Shown piece by piece: positions 43,885 through 53,072 of a DNA stretch of 64,000 nt. How positions within the stretch are numbered: position 1 is the stretch's first letter; every line of letters starts with the position of its first letter. The notes under the pieces are model-generated. The model was not told the origin of the DNA. It worked only from the letters and a program-made list of their open reading frames with translations, and ran no database searches. A program made the translations under genes and the position numbers. This DNA comes from Candidatus Woesearchaeota archaeon (GTDB lineage Archaea > Nanobdellota > Nanobdellia > Woesearchaeales > 21-14-0-10-32-9). Where the stretch lies: assembly GCA_020854775.1 (NCBI GenBank), contig JAHKLZ010000005.1, positions 183,736 through 247,735 of the forward strand. The letters run 5' to 3'.

Positions 43885-44871
43885 TTATGGTTTTTTTGTT
43901 ATTTTAGCTACGAAGAATCCTTCCGTGTCATTATCTTGAGGATATATTCTTAAGCATTTTTTTACTTCTTCGTTGTATGTTTCGTTTTGAAAAGATGTTA
44001 TTGGTGGACTTCTTTTTATGTTAAGATTTATTTCTAGGAGTTGTGCGTCTTGGTTTTCTTCTAATAATTTGCTTATTACTTTTTCATTTTCTTGTGGTTC
44101 TAACGTACACGTGCTATATACAAGGACTCCATTTTTTTTTAGCAATCTGTAAGCATTTTTTAGTAGTTTTGATTGTGTTTTTGACATTCGTTCAACTAAT
44201 CCAGGACTCCACATTTCTGCTATTTTGTAGCTTCTTCTTATTGTTCCTGTTCCTGAGCACGGAGCATCCACTAGTATTTTGTCAAATATTTCGTTTCCTT
44301 TTATTGTTTCTCCGTTCATTTTCGTTATTAGTGTGTTTGTGACTCCGCATCTTTGTAAGTTTATTCCTAGGGCGCTTAGTCTTTTTCCTTGAGAATCGTT
44401 TGCCATTAGTATTCCTTTATTTTCCATGTATTGCGCTATTTGAGTTGTTTTACTTCCTGGCGCCGCACATAAATCTAGAACTATGTCTCCTGGTTTCGGC
44501 GCTAATACTACTGGTGGAATCATTGATGCTGCGTCTTGAACGTATATGTAACCTAATTGATGTTCAGGAGTATTTCCTATATCAAATCTTTTTTTATCTT
44601 TGTATTTTATCCAGAATCCTTCTTTACACCAAGGTACTTGTGTTAAATCCCATGTATTATTTAGTCTTTGTTGTATTTCTTTTTTTGTTTTTTTTAGCGT
44701 GTTTATTCTTATAGATTTTCTTATATAAGTTGTTGAATACTTAATGAATTCTTCATAATTTTCACCTAGTAATTTTTTGTATCTTTCTTTGAATAATTCT
44801 TTTAATTTTAATGATTGTTCTCTTGGTGATTCTGCTTCTTTTTGTTCTTTATTTTTCTTGTTTTTTGTCAT
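43885..44871 (-). CDS. NSUN/Nop2-type RNA cytosine-5 methyltransferase
   Basis: The 328-residue protein has the NOL1/NOP2/Sun pattern: VLDLCAAPGSKTTQIA binds SAM, KILVDAPCSGTGTIRR holds a Cys of motif IV, and YSTCTLEPQENE the second Cys of motif VI. Two-Cys chemistry makes 5-methylcytosine in tRNA or rRNA. A Lys/Glu-rich N-terminal tail precedes the enzyme. Archaeal homologues modify tRNA positions 48/49 or rRNA; which one applies here is not visible. Confidence 0.95.
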   Translation of the reverse strand: MTKNKKNKEQKEAESPREQSLKLKELFKERYKKLLGENYEEFIKYSTTYIRKSIRINTLKKTKKEIQQRLNNTWDLTQVPWCKEGFWIKYKDKKRFDIGNTPEHQLGYIYVQDAASMIPPVVLAPKPGDIVLDLCAAPGSKTTQIAQYMENKGILMANDSQGKRLSALGINLQRCGVTNTLITKMNGETIKGNEIFDKILVDAPCSGTGTIRRSYKIAEMWSPGLVERMSKTQSKLLKNAYRLLKKNGVLVYSTCTLEPQENEKVISKLLEENQDAQLLEINLNIKRSPPITSFQNETYNEEVKKCLRIYPQDNDTEGFFVAKITKKP

Positions 44872-44916
44872 GTTTTCATTTAGAAAGGTTATTTATTTTA
44901 AAAAAGTTTCATTGTT

Positions 44917-46113
44917 TCATATTTTTAAGTTTATGAATTTTTCTGAGAATTTGTTAACAATTGTTGATAGCAGTACTGAGTATATTATTATTGTTAATAA
45001 TAGATTGTTTATTATGCTTATTTGTGGTGCTTCTAAGAATGATAACGAGAATATTAGGACTGCGACAGCTATTCCTTTTGGCATGTTAAACGTCATGAAT
45101 AATATTTCTTCTCGAGTATGTTCTTTTTTTCTTAGAATTATTTTTACTGCTATGAATCTTGTTATTATTAAGATCGCGAATATCACTAATGATTTTATTA
45201 TGAACTCTACATCTACGTTTAATTTTACTATGAATCCTATTAGTAAAAATACTAGTATTTCTAGTGATTTTGATAACATTCCGCTAAATTCTTGAAGAAC
45301 TTCTTTATTTGACATGTATAATGCTCCGAACATGAATCCTAGTACTGCTACTGCTAGTACTCCGTTTCCTCCTAGGTTTTCTGATAATATGAATGCTAGT
45401 AGTGCTGAACATATTAGTGTTAGTCCTGATGTTTGATCTGAAAATTTTCTTATTCCTTTGAAGAATATTAAGCCTATGAGTATTCCTGATCCTATTCCTA
45501 CTAATATTTGTGTTAATATCGCTGCTAAATGTGCTTCAAAAGAAATAACACTTTTTTTTAGTATTTGGTTTAGTATGTCTAATAGTATGAATGGTATTAG
45601 CACCATTATAGGCGTATTTAGTATGCCTTCTATTTTTAGGAATTCTAATATTCTGTTGCTTTTATTGTTGAACATTATGAATATTGATGCAGGGTCTGTT
45701 CCTGATATTATTGATGCGAATATTAATGCGTAGAACAAATTAGCTATTGAGAAGTCAAAGAATAATAATATTGTTGCTATTGTTATGAATATCATGTTTA
45801 GTGATAAAAATAGTCCTGATAATTTAAGTGCTGAAAAGGATAGTGTATCTACTGATCTTGCTTTGAATCTTGATGCTCCGTCGAATACTACTAATGCGAG
45901 AGTGAATACAGCTATTGTTAGTATTGCGTTGTTCGATATGTTAAATAATGCGTAGTCTGATAAGAAGTGACCCATTATTAATCCTGTGATTGTTAATAAT
46001 AGTATATTTGATATTTTTAGTTTTCTTGAGAATTCTGATATAATTAGACCGATTACTAGTAGTACTACGAACGCTGTTAATATTATTAATGCGGATTCGT
46101 TGTTGTTTAACAC
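44917..46113 (-). CDS. Na+/H+ antiporter-like (CPA1/NhaP) membrane protein
   Basis: The 398-residue protein has about eleven helices. The key ASIISGTDPASIFIMF segment (near residues 133-148) contains the Asp of CPA1 ion binding, the early FDGASRFKA pair and GNGVLAVAVLGFMFG follow, and FNMPKGIAVAVLIFSL matches the conserved arginine/lysine helix. It exchanges Na+ or K+ for protons across the membrane. A second antiporter (Kef-type) lies at 26 kb, so the cell probably uses multiple proton/cation systems. Confidence 0.9.
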   Translation of the reverse strand: MLNNNESALIILTAFVVLLVIGLIISEFSRKLKISNILLLTITGLIMGHFLSDYALFNISNNAILTIAVFTLALVVFDGASRFKARSVDTLSFSALKLSGLFLSLNMIFITIATILLFFDFSIANLFYALIFASIISGTDPASIFIMFNNKSNRILEFLKIEGILNTPIMVLIPFILLDILNQILKKSVISFEAHLAAILTQILVGIGSGILIGLIFFKGIRKFSDQTSGLTLICSALLAFILSENLGGNGVLAVAVLGFMFGALYMSNKEVLQEFSGMLSKSLEILVFLLIGFIVKLNVDVEFIIKSLVIFAILIITRFIAVKIILRKKEHTREEILFMTFNMPKGIAVAVLIFSLSFLEAPQISIINNLLLTIIIYSVLLSTIVNKFSEKFINLKI

Positions 46114-46181
46114 TTAGTTGCCTCTTTTTTTGATTTATATTCAGAATTTAGTTTTTAGAATTTAAATCTTTCTTTTTGTGT

Positions 46182-47300
46182 TCATTTATTGTATACTATG
46201 ATGTGTAAATCCATAGGTGTTCCGTCAGGGAGTGCTTTTCTGAATCTTCTTGTTAATAAATCAGATATTTCTGTTTCTGGGTTAACTCTGAATATTGTTC
46301 TGTTTATTATGTGTGGGAAAGTGTTACAACAAAGTATTCCTTCTATTTGTATGTAATCAGATAGTATCGTTGAATTTAGTTGGTGAAAAAAGTTTATTGG
46401 TCTTCTATCACACGCGTTCATGGCTATTGTACTATTAAAATCACATCCGTTTTCTCCTTGGCATTCTTTTGCGCAGATTCTTTCTCCGAATCTTGATGAA
46501 GGTATTGTACAGTGTTCATCACATGATGCATGACCTAAATTGCAATCTACTACGTTTTCCCCTGCTAGTAAAGTTATATTCCTTGCTGTACCTTCATACC
46601 CTATTGCTGAGCAAAGCATTGTTACTTTGCCAGAGTAAGCGTTGCTTATTTTGTATTCTCCTTTTTCATTTGTTGTATTTGATCTCATAAATAATGGTTC
46701 GTTTGCTTTTTGAATTTCATTTTGTGGAATTATTACTACTACTGCATCTTTTACTGTATTTCCGTCTCCTGTGTGTGCTATTCCTTTTATGCTAGCTGTA
46801 CAATCAGGATCCACACATTCATTACATGAAGGCGTTGTTAATATATTTCCACATATTGCCCTTATATACATATCATAATTGTTAACGTTATAATGTCCTA
46901 AGAATGAGTAATTTATTTCCCATAAATCACTTCTATAAGTTTTTGTTTCTGCTACTAAGAATGTTCCTCCAAAATGTTCACATGCTTCATTTCCTGTGTT
47001 GTATGCTGCGGAATATTCAGTTTCTGCAGGTCTGTCAATAGTTCCTTTTCTTAGTAGTACCGTTAAGTTATCTTCATTTATTGCTCCTTTTGAGTACCAT
47101 GATGGACAGATTCCGTCATCTGCTCCGCATACAAAGCAGTTGTTGCACAGTTCTACTGCTCCGTGTCCAGGCGTGTTTATTGATACTCCGCAAACACTTT
47201 GTGTTCCTACACCACAGGGTTCTGCTGTTGTTATTTGAGTTAGCGTTATCACTATTATTAGAGTGGTTAATAGAATTATTATGCGTTCACCCTTTTTCAT
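46182..47300 (-). CDS. secreted Cys-rich protein with carboxypeptidase-regulatory-like domain
   Basis: The 372-residue product begins with a signal peptide (IIILLTTLIIVITLTQITTA). Two Cys-rich regions (CGVGTQSVC...CNNCFVC and CDEHCTIP...CAKECQGENGC) flank a domain reading NTTNEKGEYKISNAYSGKVTML, which resembles the beta-sandwich CarboxypepD_reg fold. More than 20 Cys suggest extensive disulfides outside the cell. It is convergent with a small membrane gene and lies next to the secretion operon. Possible surface or adhesive protein. Confidence 0.75.
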   Translation of the reverse strand: MKKGERIIILLTTLIIVITLTQITTAEPCGVGTQSVCGVSINTPGHGAVELCNNCFVCGADDGICPSWYSKGAINEDNLTVLLRKGTIDRPAETEYSAAYNTGNEACEHFGGTFLVAETKTYRSDLWEINYSFLGHYNVNNYDMYIRAICGNILTTPSCNECVDPDCTASIKGIAHTGDGNTVKDAVVVIIPQNEIQKANEPLFMRSNTTNEKGEYKISNAYSGKVTMLCSAIGYEGTARNITLLAGENVVDCNLGHASCDEHCTIPSSRFGERICAKECQGENGCDFNSTIAMNACDRRPINFFHQLNSTILSDYIQIEGILCCNTFPHIINRTIFRVNPETEISDLLTRRFRKALPDGTPMDLHIIVYNK

Positions 47301-47392
47301 TTTTATTATGCTCGTTTCTTTATTATATAAATTTTTTGATTGTTTAATTTTTTTGAAAAGTTTTTTATATTACTTGTTTCTTAATGTTGTTT

Positions 47393-47554
47393 ATGGATAA
47401 AGCTGATAATTCTGATTTTTCAATGGATTCTTTGAAAAAATTTTTTGATGATGTTGGTAATTATTTTACTTCTTTGAATCAACTTGAACTTATTGCGTGG
47501 GGTTTGATTGGTTTAGGCGTCATTCTTGTTATTGTTGGTTTAATTATTATGTAA
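47393..47554 (+). CDS. small single-pass membrane protein
   Basis: The ATG at 47393 lies about 27 nt behind a TTATATTA box. The 53-residue protein has an amphipathic N-terminal half (SLKKFFDDVGNYFTSLNQLEL) and a C-terminal membrane helix, GLIGLGVILVIVGLIIM. An in-frame ATG at 47384 would add three residues. It overlaps the end of the convergent secretion gene by 8 nt. Too short for other identification; not a typical pilin because the hydrophobic segment is C-terminal. Confidence 0.7.
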   Translation: MDKADNSDFSMDSLKKFFDDVGNYFTSLNQLELIAWGLIGLGVILVIVGLIIM

Positions 47555-48566
47555 ATGATAATAATCCTCCAAATATTCCTAGGAATAGGAAGTATAATGT
47601 TAATGCTACGAATACAAATAGTGGAACATATTTTATTCCTGATTTTATGTCTCCTTTTTGTATTATTGATAATATTAATGATGCAAATATTGATATTAAT
47701 GTTAGTGCCATTACTGAGAATATTTTGAAGTCTTCACTGTTTATTTCTATTTCATTCATTGAAAAAGGAGTGCTAGATGATGAAGATAATGCTGGCGCCA
47801 CTGTTGCTGACACCCCTATTAATATTTCTAGTAAATTTAGTGCTAATGCGAATAGTAATGGACTTATCACTGTTACTATTGCTCCTATGAATATTGTGAA
47901 CATTAATGTGTTCGCAGCCATTTCTTCTTTTAGGACTTTTGTTTTTCTGAGTGTTTCGATTGTTTCGTCTAGTACTGATGCTATTTCTCCTCCACTTTCT
48001 ACTTGTCCTAATATTAAATCTATTGTTCTTCTTATTGAGGGAGAATCATATTTTTCTGAGAATTCTTTTAGTGCTTCTGATAGTTCTGAGCCAGTCATTA
48101 CTTTTTTTGAGACTAATCCCATTTCTTCTGATAATACTCCGAATTCTGGTTTTATCGCTGACCATAGTGCTTTTTCAAATGATAATCCTCCTTTTAGATT
48201 TGTTGATACTAATACTAAGTAATCTGCTAGGTTTATATCCATTTCTTTTACTCTGTTAAATATTTTTAAGTTTAAATAGAAGTATAGTGCGCCTATTATT
48301 ATTAGGCTTATAAATAGCCCCCCTATTGCCCAAAATAAAAATACTAGTAGTCCTACTAGTAGAGGTGATAAGTGATTTATTGTTCCGTAAAAGTTTGAGT
48401 AAAAATATATTATTCCTATAAATATTAATGCTACATATAGTAATATTCCGTATAATTTGTAAGGTACTTCTCTTATGCCTGCTTTTGAGTAGTATACTCT
48501 TAGACCTGCTCTGAATGTTTCTGGTATTATTGCTTTCCCTATTTGTTCTAAAAATCCGGTTTTCAT
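47547..48566 (-). CDS. type II secretion/Tad-like membrane protein (TadC/GspF family), second
   Basis: The 339-residue protein has about six membrane helices and the T2SSF pattern DINLADYLVLVSTNLKGGLSFEKALWSA, GSELSEALKEFSEKYDSPSIRRTIDLILGQVESGGEIASVLDETIETL. TadC/FlaJ proteins form the membrane platform with the ATPase. It is the last gene of the five-gene operon (52.2 to 47.5 kb). Two such platform genes in tandem are characteristic of Tad-type systems. Confidence 0.9.
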   Translation of the reverse strand: MKTGFLEQIGKAIIPETFRAGLRVYYSKAGIREVPYKLYGILLYVALIFIGIIYFYSNFYGTINHLSPLLVGLLVFLFWAIGGLFISLIIIGALYFYLNLKIFNRVKEMDINLADYLVLVSTNLKGGLSFEKALWSAIKPEFGVLSEEMGLVSKKVMTGSELSEALKEFSEKYDSPSIRRTIDLILGQVESGGEIASVLDETIETLRKTKVLKEEMAANTLMFTIFIGAIVTVISPLLFALALNLLEILIGVSATVAPALSSSSSTPFSMNEIEINSEDFKIFSVMALTLISIFASLILSIIQKGDIKSGIKYVPLFVFVALTLYFLFLGIFGGLLSFT

Positions 48567-48570
48567 TTTT

Positions 48571-49380
48571 TTATATGTTTATGTTTGGTCTTATTGATTT
48601 GTATATTACGAGGAATATTAATTGTAATATTGCTAGGAAGAATAGAAATACCATAAACATGACCATATCTACGTTTAGGTTCGCCATGCTCACGATTACT
48701 ACAGTTATTGTCAGGCCTAGGCTTGGAACTACTACTCCTAGCAACATGTAAAATAGTGTTACGCTTCCTAGTTTTTTGCCGTATCTGTTTATTTCTATTA
48801 GTTGTTCGTCCGCTATTTCGTTTAGTGTTGCTTCTAAGAATTTTGTTACATCTATTCCTATTTTTAGTGCGTTGTTTATTTGGAATAGTATTTTTTTGAA
48901 TTTTTGTGATGGGTTATATTCTGTTGCGTTATCTAATGCTTCTTCTATTGATTTGCCTAGTTCTATTTCTCTTACTATTTCTTTAAAGTATGTGCTGGCT
49001 ACTCCGTAACTTTTTGATGCATCTATTAACGCATTTACTAGTGGTTGTCCGCTGTTTAGTTTTACTAGTAAATATTTGCCTGCGAATAATACATCTCTAT
49101 CTATTTCTTTTTTTCTCTTGTTTATTCTTCCTTTTAATGATGTTATATTAAAATTAAAAAAGATAAACATGAAAATAATGAATATTATTGGTAATAATAT
49201 TAGTGGTAGATTAATGCTTTCTGATATGAAGAATACGAGTACTGTGAATCCTATGCTGAATATTATTGTTTTTTTGAAGCTTTCTTTTATGTATTCTTTT
49301 GGTTTTTTATCTATTTTTGCCATTCTCAACTCTTTTTTTAGTTGAGGAAATTTATTTACGAGCTTTGATGATATATTCAT
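48571..49380 (-). CDS. type II secretion/Tad-like membrane protein (TadC/GspF family), first
   Basis: ATG 49380 is preferred to an earlier TTG overlapping the ATPase stop. The 269-residue protein has membrane helices at about 40-90 and two at the C-terminus, with the soluble T2SSF core between: VKLNSGQPLVNALIDASKSYG, GKSIEEALDNATEYN and LKIGIDVTKFLEATLNEI. It pairs with the following second TadC-type protein in the platform. Together they anchor the ATPase. Confidence 0.88.
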   Translation of the reverse strand: MNISSKLVNKFPQLKKELRMAKIDKKPKEYIKESFKKTIIFSIGFTVLVFFISESINLPLILLPIIFIIFMFIFFNFNITSLKGRINKRKKEIDRDVLFAGKYLLVKLNSGQPLVNALIDASKSYGVASTYFKEIVREIELGKSIEEALDNATEYNPSQKFKKILFQINNALKIGIDVTKFLEATLNEIADEQLIEINRYGKKLGSVTLFYMLLGVVVPSLGLTITVVIVSMANLNVDMVMFMVFLFFLAILQLIFLVIYKSIRPNINI

Positions 49381-49385
49381 AATTA

Positions 49386-50840
49386 TCAAGTTTTTATGTT
49401 TATTCTTCCAGTGTAATAGTCCGCCATGAATTTTCCTAATTCATTTATTGAACTTATTTTTTTATTTAGTAACCATTTTAGTATTTGTGTTTTTACGTCT
49501 AATTCTTGTTGGACTTGTTGTGTTGTCATTCCAGCATATAGTGATATTATTTTGAATATTTCTTGTGAATCATTTACTTTTTCTAATTTGTCTGTTGTTG
49601 CACTATATTGCATCAACACTCTTGGTTCTCCTGCTCTTGTTAATTCTGCTATTTGTATTGTTCTTCTTTTTCCTGTTCTTCTATTTCTGTTTTGTACTAG
49701 TATCATAGATAATGATGAAATCATTCCTTTTGGTATATCTATTGGAGGATTTGTTAGTCTTGATACTGTTTCATCCGCGTTGTTTGCGTGTATTGTTGCG
49801 TATACTGAGTGTCCTGTGTGCATTGCTTCTAATAGTACTTGTGCTTCTTCTTTTCTTCTTATTTCTCCTACGAATATTCTGTCAGGCCTCATTCTTAAAC
49901 TGTTTATTAATAAGTCAAGCATTGTTATTCCACCTTTACCTTCTGGATTTGGTAGTCTTGTTTCAAGTGGTACCCAGTGTAAGTAAGATGATAGTTTTAG
50001 TTCTCTTGTATCTTCTATGCTTATTATTCTTTGATTTGGTGGTAAGAAATTGCTTATGCCGTTTAACATACTTGTTTTTCCTGATCCTGTTCCTCCTGCT
50101 ATCAGTATTGATAATTCGTTTTGTACTGCTATCCATACTAGCGCTGCGCCTTCTGGCGATATTGTTTTCATTTCTATGAATTTTATTATGGTCCAAGGAT
50201 CTTCTGCGAATTTTCTTATTGTTATTGTGTTTCCTTTTGTTGATATTGGTGCTAAAGTCGCGTTTACCCTGTCTCCTGTTTTTAAGTGTGCGTCCATTAA
50301 TGGATTTAGCACCGTGATTTCTTTATTTACGTCTCTTCCTATCATGGTTGAGTAGTGTCTTATTCTTGATTCTGTGAATATTGTTATGTTTGTTTCTAGC
50401 CATCCGTGTCTTTTATGATATACCCATACTGGTTCTGAGTGATTATTTATTACTATTTCTTCCAAGTATGCATCTTTTAGTAATATGTCTATTTTTCCGA
50501 ATCCTAGATTTTCTTCTAGTAAATAATTTATTAGTGTGTTTTTTGTTTTGTCATCTGATTTCGGGAAATATTTTTTTACTAGTCTTGATATGCTTAGTGT
50601 GAATTTTTTTCTTAGATCGTCTATGTTTTCTTGTTTTTGTTGTTCTAATTCTTCGTAGTCTAGGCTTGATACGAATTCTTCTCTTATTTTGTCTAGTATT
50701 AATTTTGTTGTTGGTGTAATGTTCATTATAGATATTGCGTAGGTTGGAACGTATTTGTCTTCTGATTCATATATTTCTACTTCTACATCTATGCCATTAC
50801 TGTTTATAGAATATTTTTGGATTATTTTCTTAGGTCTCAA
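49386..50840 (-). CDS. secretion/pilus ATPase (TadA/VirB11/FlaI type)
   Basis: The start is a TTG behind GAGG, supported because no ATG follows for 40 codons. The 484-residue ATPase has NALF-like N-terminal coil, then Walker A GGTGSGKTS at 249-257, ISIEDTREL at 274-281, Walker B region RIFVGEIR at 321-328 and the His box HTGHSVYATIHANN at 341-354. It is a hexameric motor powering pilus or archaellum assembly or secretion. It has no archaellum-specific neighbour (FlaH, FlaG, FlaF), so the system is probably Tad/pilus-like. Confidence 0.95.
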   Translation of the reverse strand: MRPKKIIQKYSINSNGIDVEVEIYESEDKYVPTYAISIMNITPTTKLILDKIREEFVSSLDYEELEQQKQENIDDLRKKFTLSISRLVKKYFPKSDDKTKNTLINYLLEENLGFGKIDILLKDAYLEEIVINNHSEPVWVYHKRHGWLETNITIFTESRIRHYSTMIGRDVNKEITVLNPLMDAHLKTGDRVNATLAPISTKGNTITIRKFAEDPWTIIKFIEMKTISPEGAALVWIAVQNELSILIAGGTGSGKTSMLNGISNFLPPNQRIISIEDTRELKLSSYLHWVPLETRLPNPEGKGGITMLDLLINSLRMRPDRIFVGEIRRKEEAQVLLEAMHTGHSVYATIHANNADETVSRLTNPPIDIPKGMISSLSMILVQNRNRRTGKRRTIQIAELTRAGEPRVLMQYSATTDKLEKVNDSQEIFKIISLYAGMTTQQVQQELDVKTQILKWLLNKKISSINELGKFMADYYTGRINIKT

Positions 50841-51768
50841 TTGTTAGCCTCTTTTTTGTGTTTATTTGATTTTGCATTCTTTTTGCAAATTCTATTTTTT
50901 TTATTAGCGATGTTGCTATGTATTCTAATTTCTTTTTTATGTTTATATAGTTTTCCGGGATTAGACTTATTTTGTGTTTTAGTTCTAATATTTTCGTTTT
51001 TGCTTCTGTGAATTTTTCTTCTTTGGTATCTTTTTGTATTTGATTAACTATTTCTTGTATTTCTTCTAGTTTTAAGTGATTTTCTTTTATTACAGGTTTC
51101 TCTATTTCATGCTTTGTATTTTTTGGCAAATTTTTTATTTCTTCTTTGAGATTTTTTATTCTCATATAGAATGCGAGTAAGTCATTGTATAGTTCGGCTT
51201 TACTTTCTACTAACATCGGCGGGTATTCTTCGAATTTCTTTTTTAGTTCTCTATATTGCATTATTGCGTTTTTTAAATCTTTTTTTCTTATGCTGACAAA
51301 TAATTTTTTGTTTATTTCCATCATTTGGTTTTCTATTTCTCCTGCCATTTGTCTTTGTTTTTCTTGTATTATTTCTTGTTCTTTTCTTTCTTGTTCTTTT
51401 CTTTCATCAAAAACAGTTATATTCAGAGTAGGATCTTGTTCTAGTTGTTTTGATTTTATAAGCATGTACACATCTTCTGTTAGTCTATTTTTTTCGTTGT
51501 TTTTTGTTAATTTTGATACTATTCTTACCATTTCTATTATTTTGTTAAAGTTTATTTCTCTGTATACATCGTTAGGGTTTAGTCTGTTGAATTTTTCTAT
51601 GGCATCTTCTAATATTTTGCTTGCTTCAGTGATTTTATTTTGTTTTATTAGTTCTTCAAAGTCTTGCATTTCGTTATTTGTGTTTTTCATTGATTTTTTT
51701 AGATCTAAGAATTCTATTATTTTTCGTTCTAGGAATTTTTCTAGTTCCGCTTCTGATTTTGAGTTCAT
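50830..51768 (-). CDS. coiled-coil accessory protein of the secretion operon
   Basis: The 312-residue protein is highly charged, with long helices (EQERKEQEIIQEKQRQM at about 120, LKKKFEEYPPMLVE) and no membrane segment. Its end overlaps the ATPase start and its start overlaps the wHTH gene stop (ATGA), so expression is coupled. It is probably a cytoplasmic scaffold or adapter of the ATPase. I know of no named family. Confidence 0.7.
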   Translation of the reverse strand: MNSKSEAELEKFLERKIIEFLDLKKSMKNTNNEMQDFEELIKQNKITEASKILEDAIEKFNRLNPNDVYREINFNKIIEMVRIVSKLTKNNEKNRLTEDVYMLIKSKQLEQDPTLNITVFDERKEQERKEQEIIQEKQRQMAGEIENQMMEINKKLFVSIRKKDLKNAIMQYRELKKKFEEYPPMLVESKAELYNDLLAFYMRIKNLKEEIKNLPKNTKHEIEKPVIKENHLKLEEIQEIVNQIQKDTKEEKFTEAKTKILELKHKISLIPENYINIKKKLEYIATSLIKKIEFAKRMQNQINTKKRLTIET

Positions 51769-52193
51769 GATTGTATTACCTTTGTTTTAAATTCTTCCCA
51801 TAATTGGTCTATATTTTCTAAGTCTCTTGTTTCTGCTTCTGAATAAAAAAATGTTTTCATAGATTCTAAATTTTCTAAGATGTGTTGTTTCCATAAGAAT
51901 TCTACGTTTCCTTGTTTTGTTGCGTCATTTTGGAATTTCTTTTTATAATTTTGAATTTCGTTTTCATTTGGTTTTCCTGTTTTCGATTCGTCTTCTATTA
52001 TTGATACTGTTGGTTTTGTTAAATCATAGTCCATGGCGACTATTTTTTCTTCTACTAAGAAATCTACCCAGTTTTGCACTATATCTTCTGATACTTTTAG
52101 TTCTTTTGCTAGTTTGCTTAATTCTACTTTCTTTTTGGTTTTCAAAATATCTATGAGCCTATCTACTTCTGTTTGTATAGTTTCTTCACCCAT
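51765..52193 (-). CDS. winged-helix protein at the head of the secretion operon
   Basis: The 142-residue protein begins with a winged-helix unit, VDRLIDILKTKKKVELSKLAKELKVSEDIVQNWVDFLVEEKIV, and a C-terminal helical extension containing FLWKQHILENLESMKTFF. It is the first gene of the operon and overlaps the next by ATGA, so it could autoregulate it or act as a structural adapter, since such winged helices in pilus operons may bind proteins. DNA binding is not demonstrated. Confidence 0.7.
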   Translation of the reverse strand: MGEETIQTEVDRLIDILKTKKKVELSKLAKELKVSEDIVQNWVDFLVEEKIVAMDYDLTKPTVSIIEDESKTGKPNENEIQNYKKKFQNDATKQGNVEFLWKQHILENLESMKTFFYSEAETRDLENIDQLWEEFKTKVIQS

Positions 52194-52312
52194 ATTGTGT
52201 AAATCCCTCTTTTTTACGTATTTGTTTGTGATGTGTGCATATTTAAAGGTTTCTAATTATTTTGTTTAGAAAATGGAAATGTTTTTAAATAAGTTATTTC
52301 ATTTTATTTTTA

Positions 52313-52401
52313 AATTCCCGGTTGGGTAAGAATGGGCTCCCAGAGTTCTGAAGGGGAGGGTGGTTAGAATTGTTCTAGGAGCCCCTTTAAATTTTATTTT
52401 T
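52313..52401 (+). ncRNA. candidate small RNA with G-rich hairpin loop
   Basis: TTTTTAAATAAGTTATTT (52282-52299) is identical to the box 26-31 nt before the phosphoesterase gene at 56.5 kb, so it may be a promoter. Downstream a stem pairs GGGCTCC (52334-52340) with GGAGCCC (52378-52384). An inner stem pairs AGTTCT (52344-52349) with AGAATT (52366-52371). The loop is GAAGGGGAGGGTGGTT. A T-rich tail follows on the plus strand. No known RNA family is recognised. It could also be a terminator on either strand. Confidence 0.4.
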
Positions 52402-52822
52402 TGGTTTGTTGTTTTATTGTGAATGCTTTTGGTGGTTTTCTCAGTTCTTGTAACCACATTAGTCCGACTTTCATCATGTTTTTGTTTAGTTTTTCGCTTA
52501 ACTTATAGGTTTTTTTGTATAAGTCGTAGTCGATCATTCCCATTGTTTTCATAGGCGTTAGTATTCTATCGTAAAATTGTCTTTTGTTGTATGATATACT
52601 TACTGGTTTTTTTCTTAGTAAAGGTGATTGTTCTTTTGATTCTAGTATTATTCCATCGTGAAGGGCGGTTGCGAACATACTCATTTCAGTTTTTCCGATT
52701 TCTCCTCCTCTCATTTTCATTTCTTCCATTAACATATTTGCTACAATTACTTGTTGGCTCGTCGAAAATATTATTTCGAATATGTTTTCTGGCATGTTAT
52801 ATTGGTCAAATAATATTACCAT
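52394..52822 (-). CDS. hypothetical protein, possible winged helix
   Basis: The 142-residue product has a helical N-terminus (NIFEIIFSTSQQVIVANMLMEEMKMRG), then GKTEMSMFATALHDGIILESK, and a C-terminal half with KRQFYDRILTPMKTMGMIDYDLYKKTYKLSEK, which looks like a recognition helix and wing. AGTGAG precedes the ATG and a TTTATATA box lies upstream. It resembles other DPANN wHTH proteins but no family can be named. Confidence 0.6.
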   Translation of the reverse strand: MVILFDQYNMPENIFEIIFSTSQQVIVANMLMEEMKMRGGEIGKTEMSMFATALHDGIILESKEQSPLLRKKPVSISYNKRQFYDRILTPMKTMGMIDYDLYKKTYKLSEKLNKNMMKVGLMWLQELRKPPKAFTIKQQTKK

Positions 52823-52865
52823 AACTCACTTATATAACGCAACTAATATATAAATGTTTCGCTTT

Positions 52866-52883
52866 GTATACGTTTTAGTATAC
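52866..52883. promoter_or_regulatory. paired GTATAC operator-like sites
   Basis: GTATAC occurs at 52866-52871 and 52878-52883, 12 bp apart. Each hexamer is self-complementary, so the pair is both a direct and an inverted repeat. It lies just upstream of the TATA box of the minus-strand gene at 52.8 kb, a position suited to a regulator that binds as a dimer. Confidence 0.4.
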
Positions 52884-53054
52884 TGGTATGGTTCACAAAT
52901 TCTGTTTGTTAATATCGACAAAAAAAGGCTAAAAAAAGCTTATTTTTAAAAAAAAAATACTTTTTATTGAATTTTTTATGCTTTTAATAATGAAAAAAAT
53001 ACTTCAATAAAGATATAGTCTCATTTTTACTACTTCAAAAATTTAAAAGAAACC

Positions 53055-53072
53055 AAAAAATCATGATTTTTT
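53055..53072. promoter_or_regulatory. perfect 18-bp palindrome before the PLP/ATP-grasp/M20 operon
   Basis: AAAAAATCATGATTTTTT is perfectly self-complementary and ends 8 nt before TTTATATA (53081-53088). Archaeal repressors and activators commonly bind right next to the TATA/BRE, so this is a good operator candidate. A/T runs alone can form palindromes by chance; the central TCATGA is what makes it notable. Confidence 0.5.
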
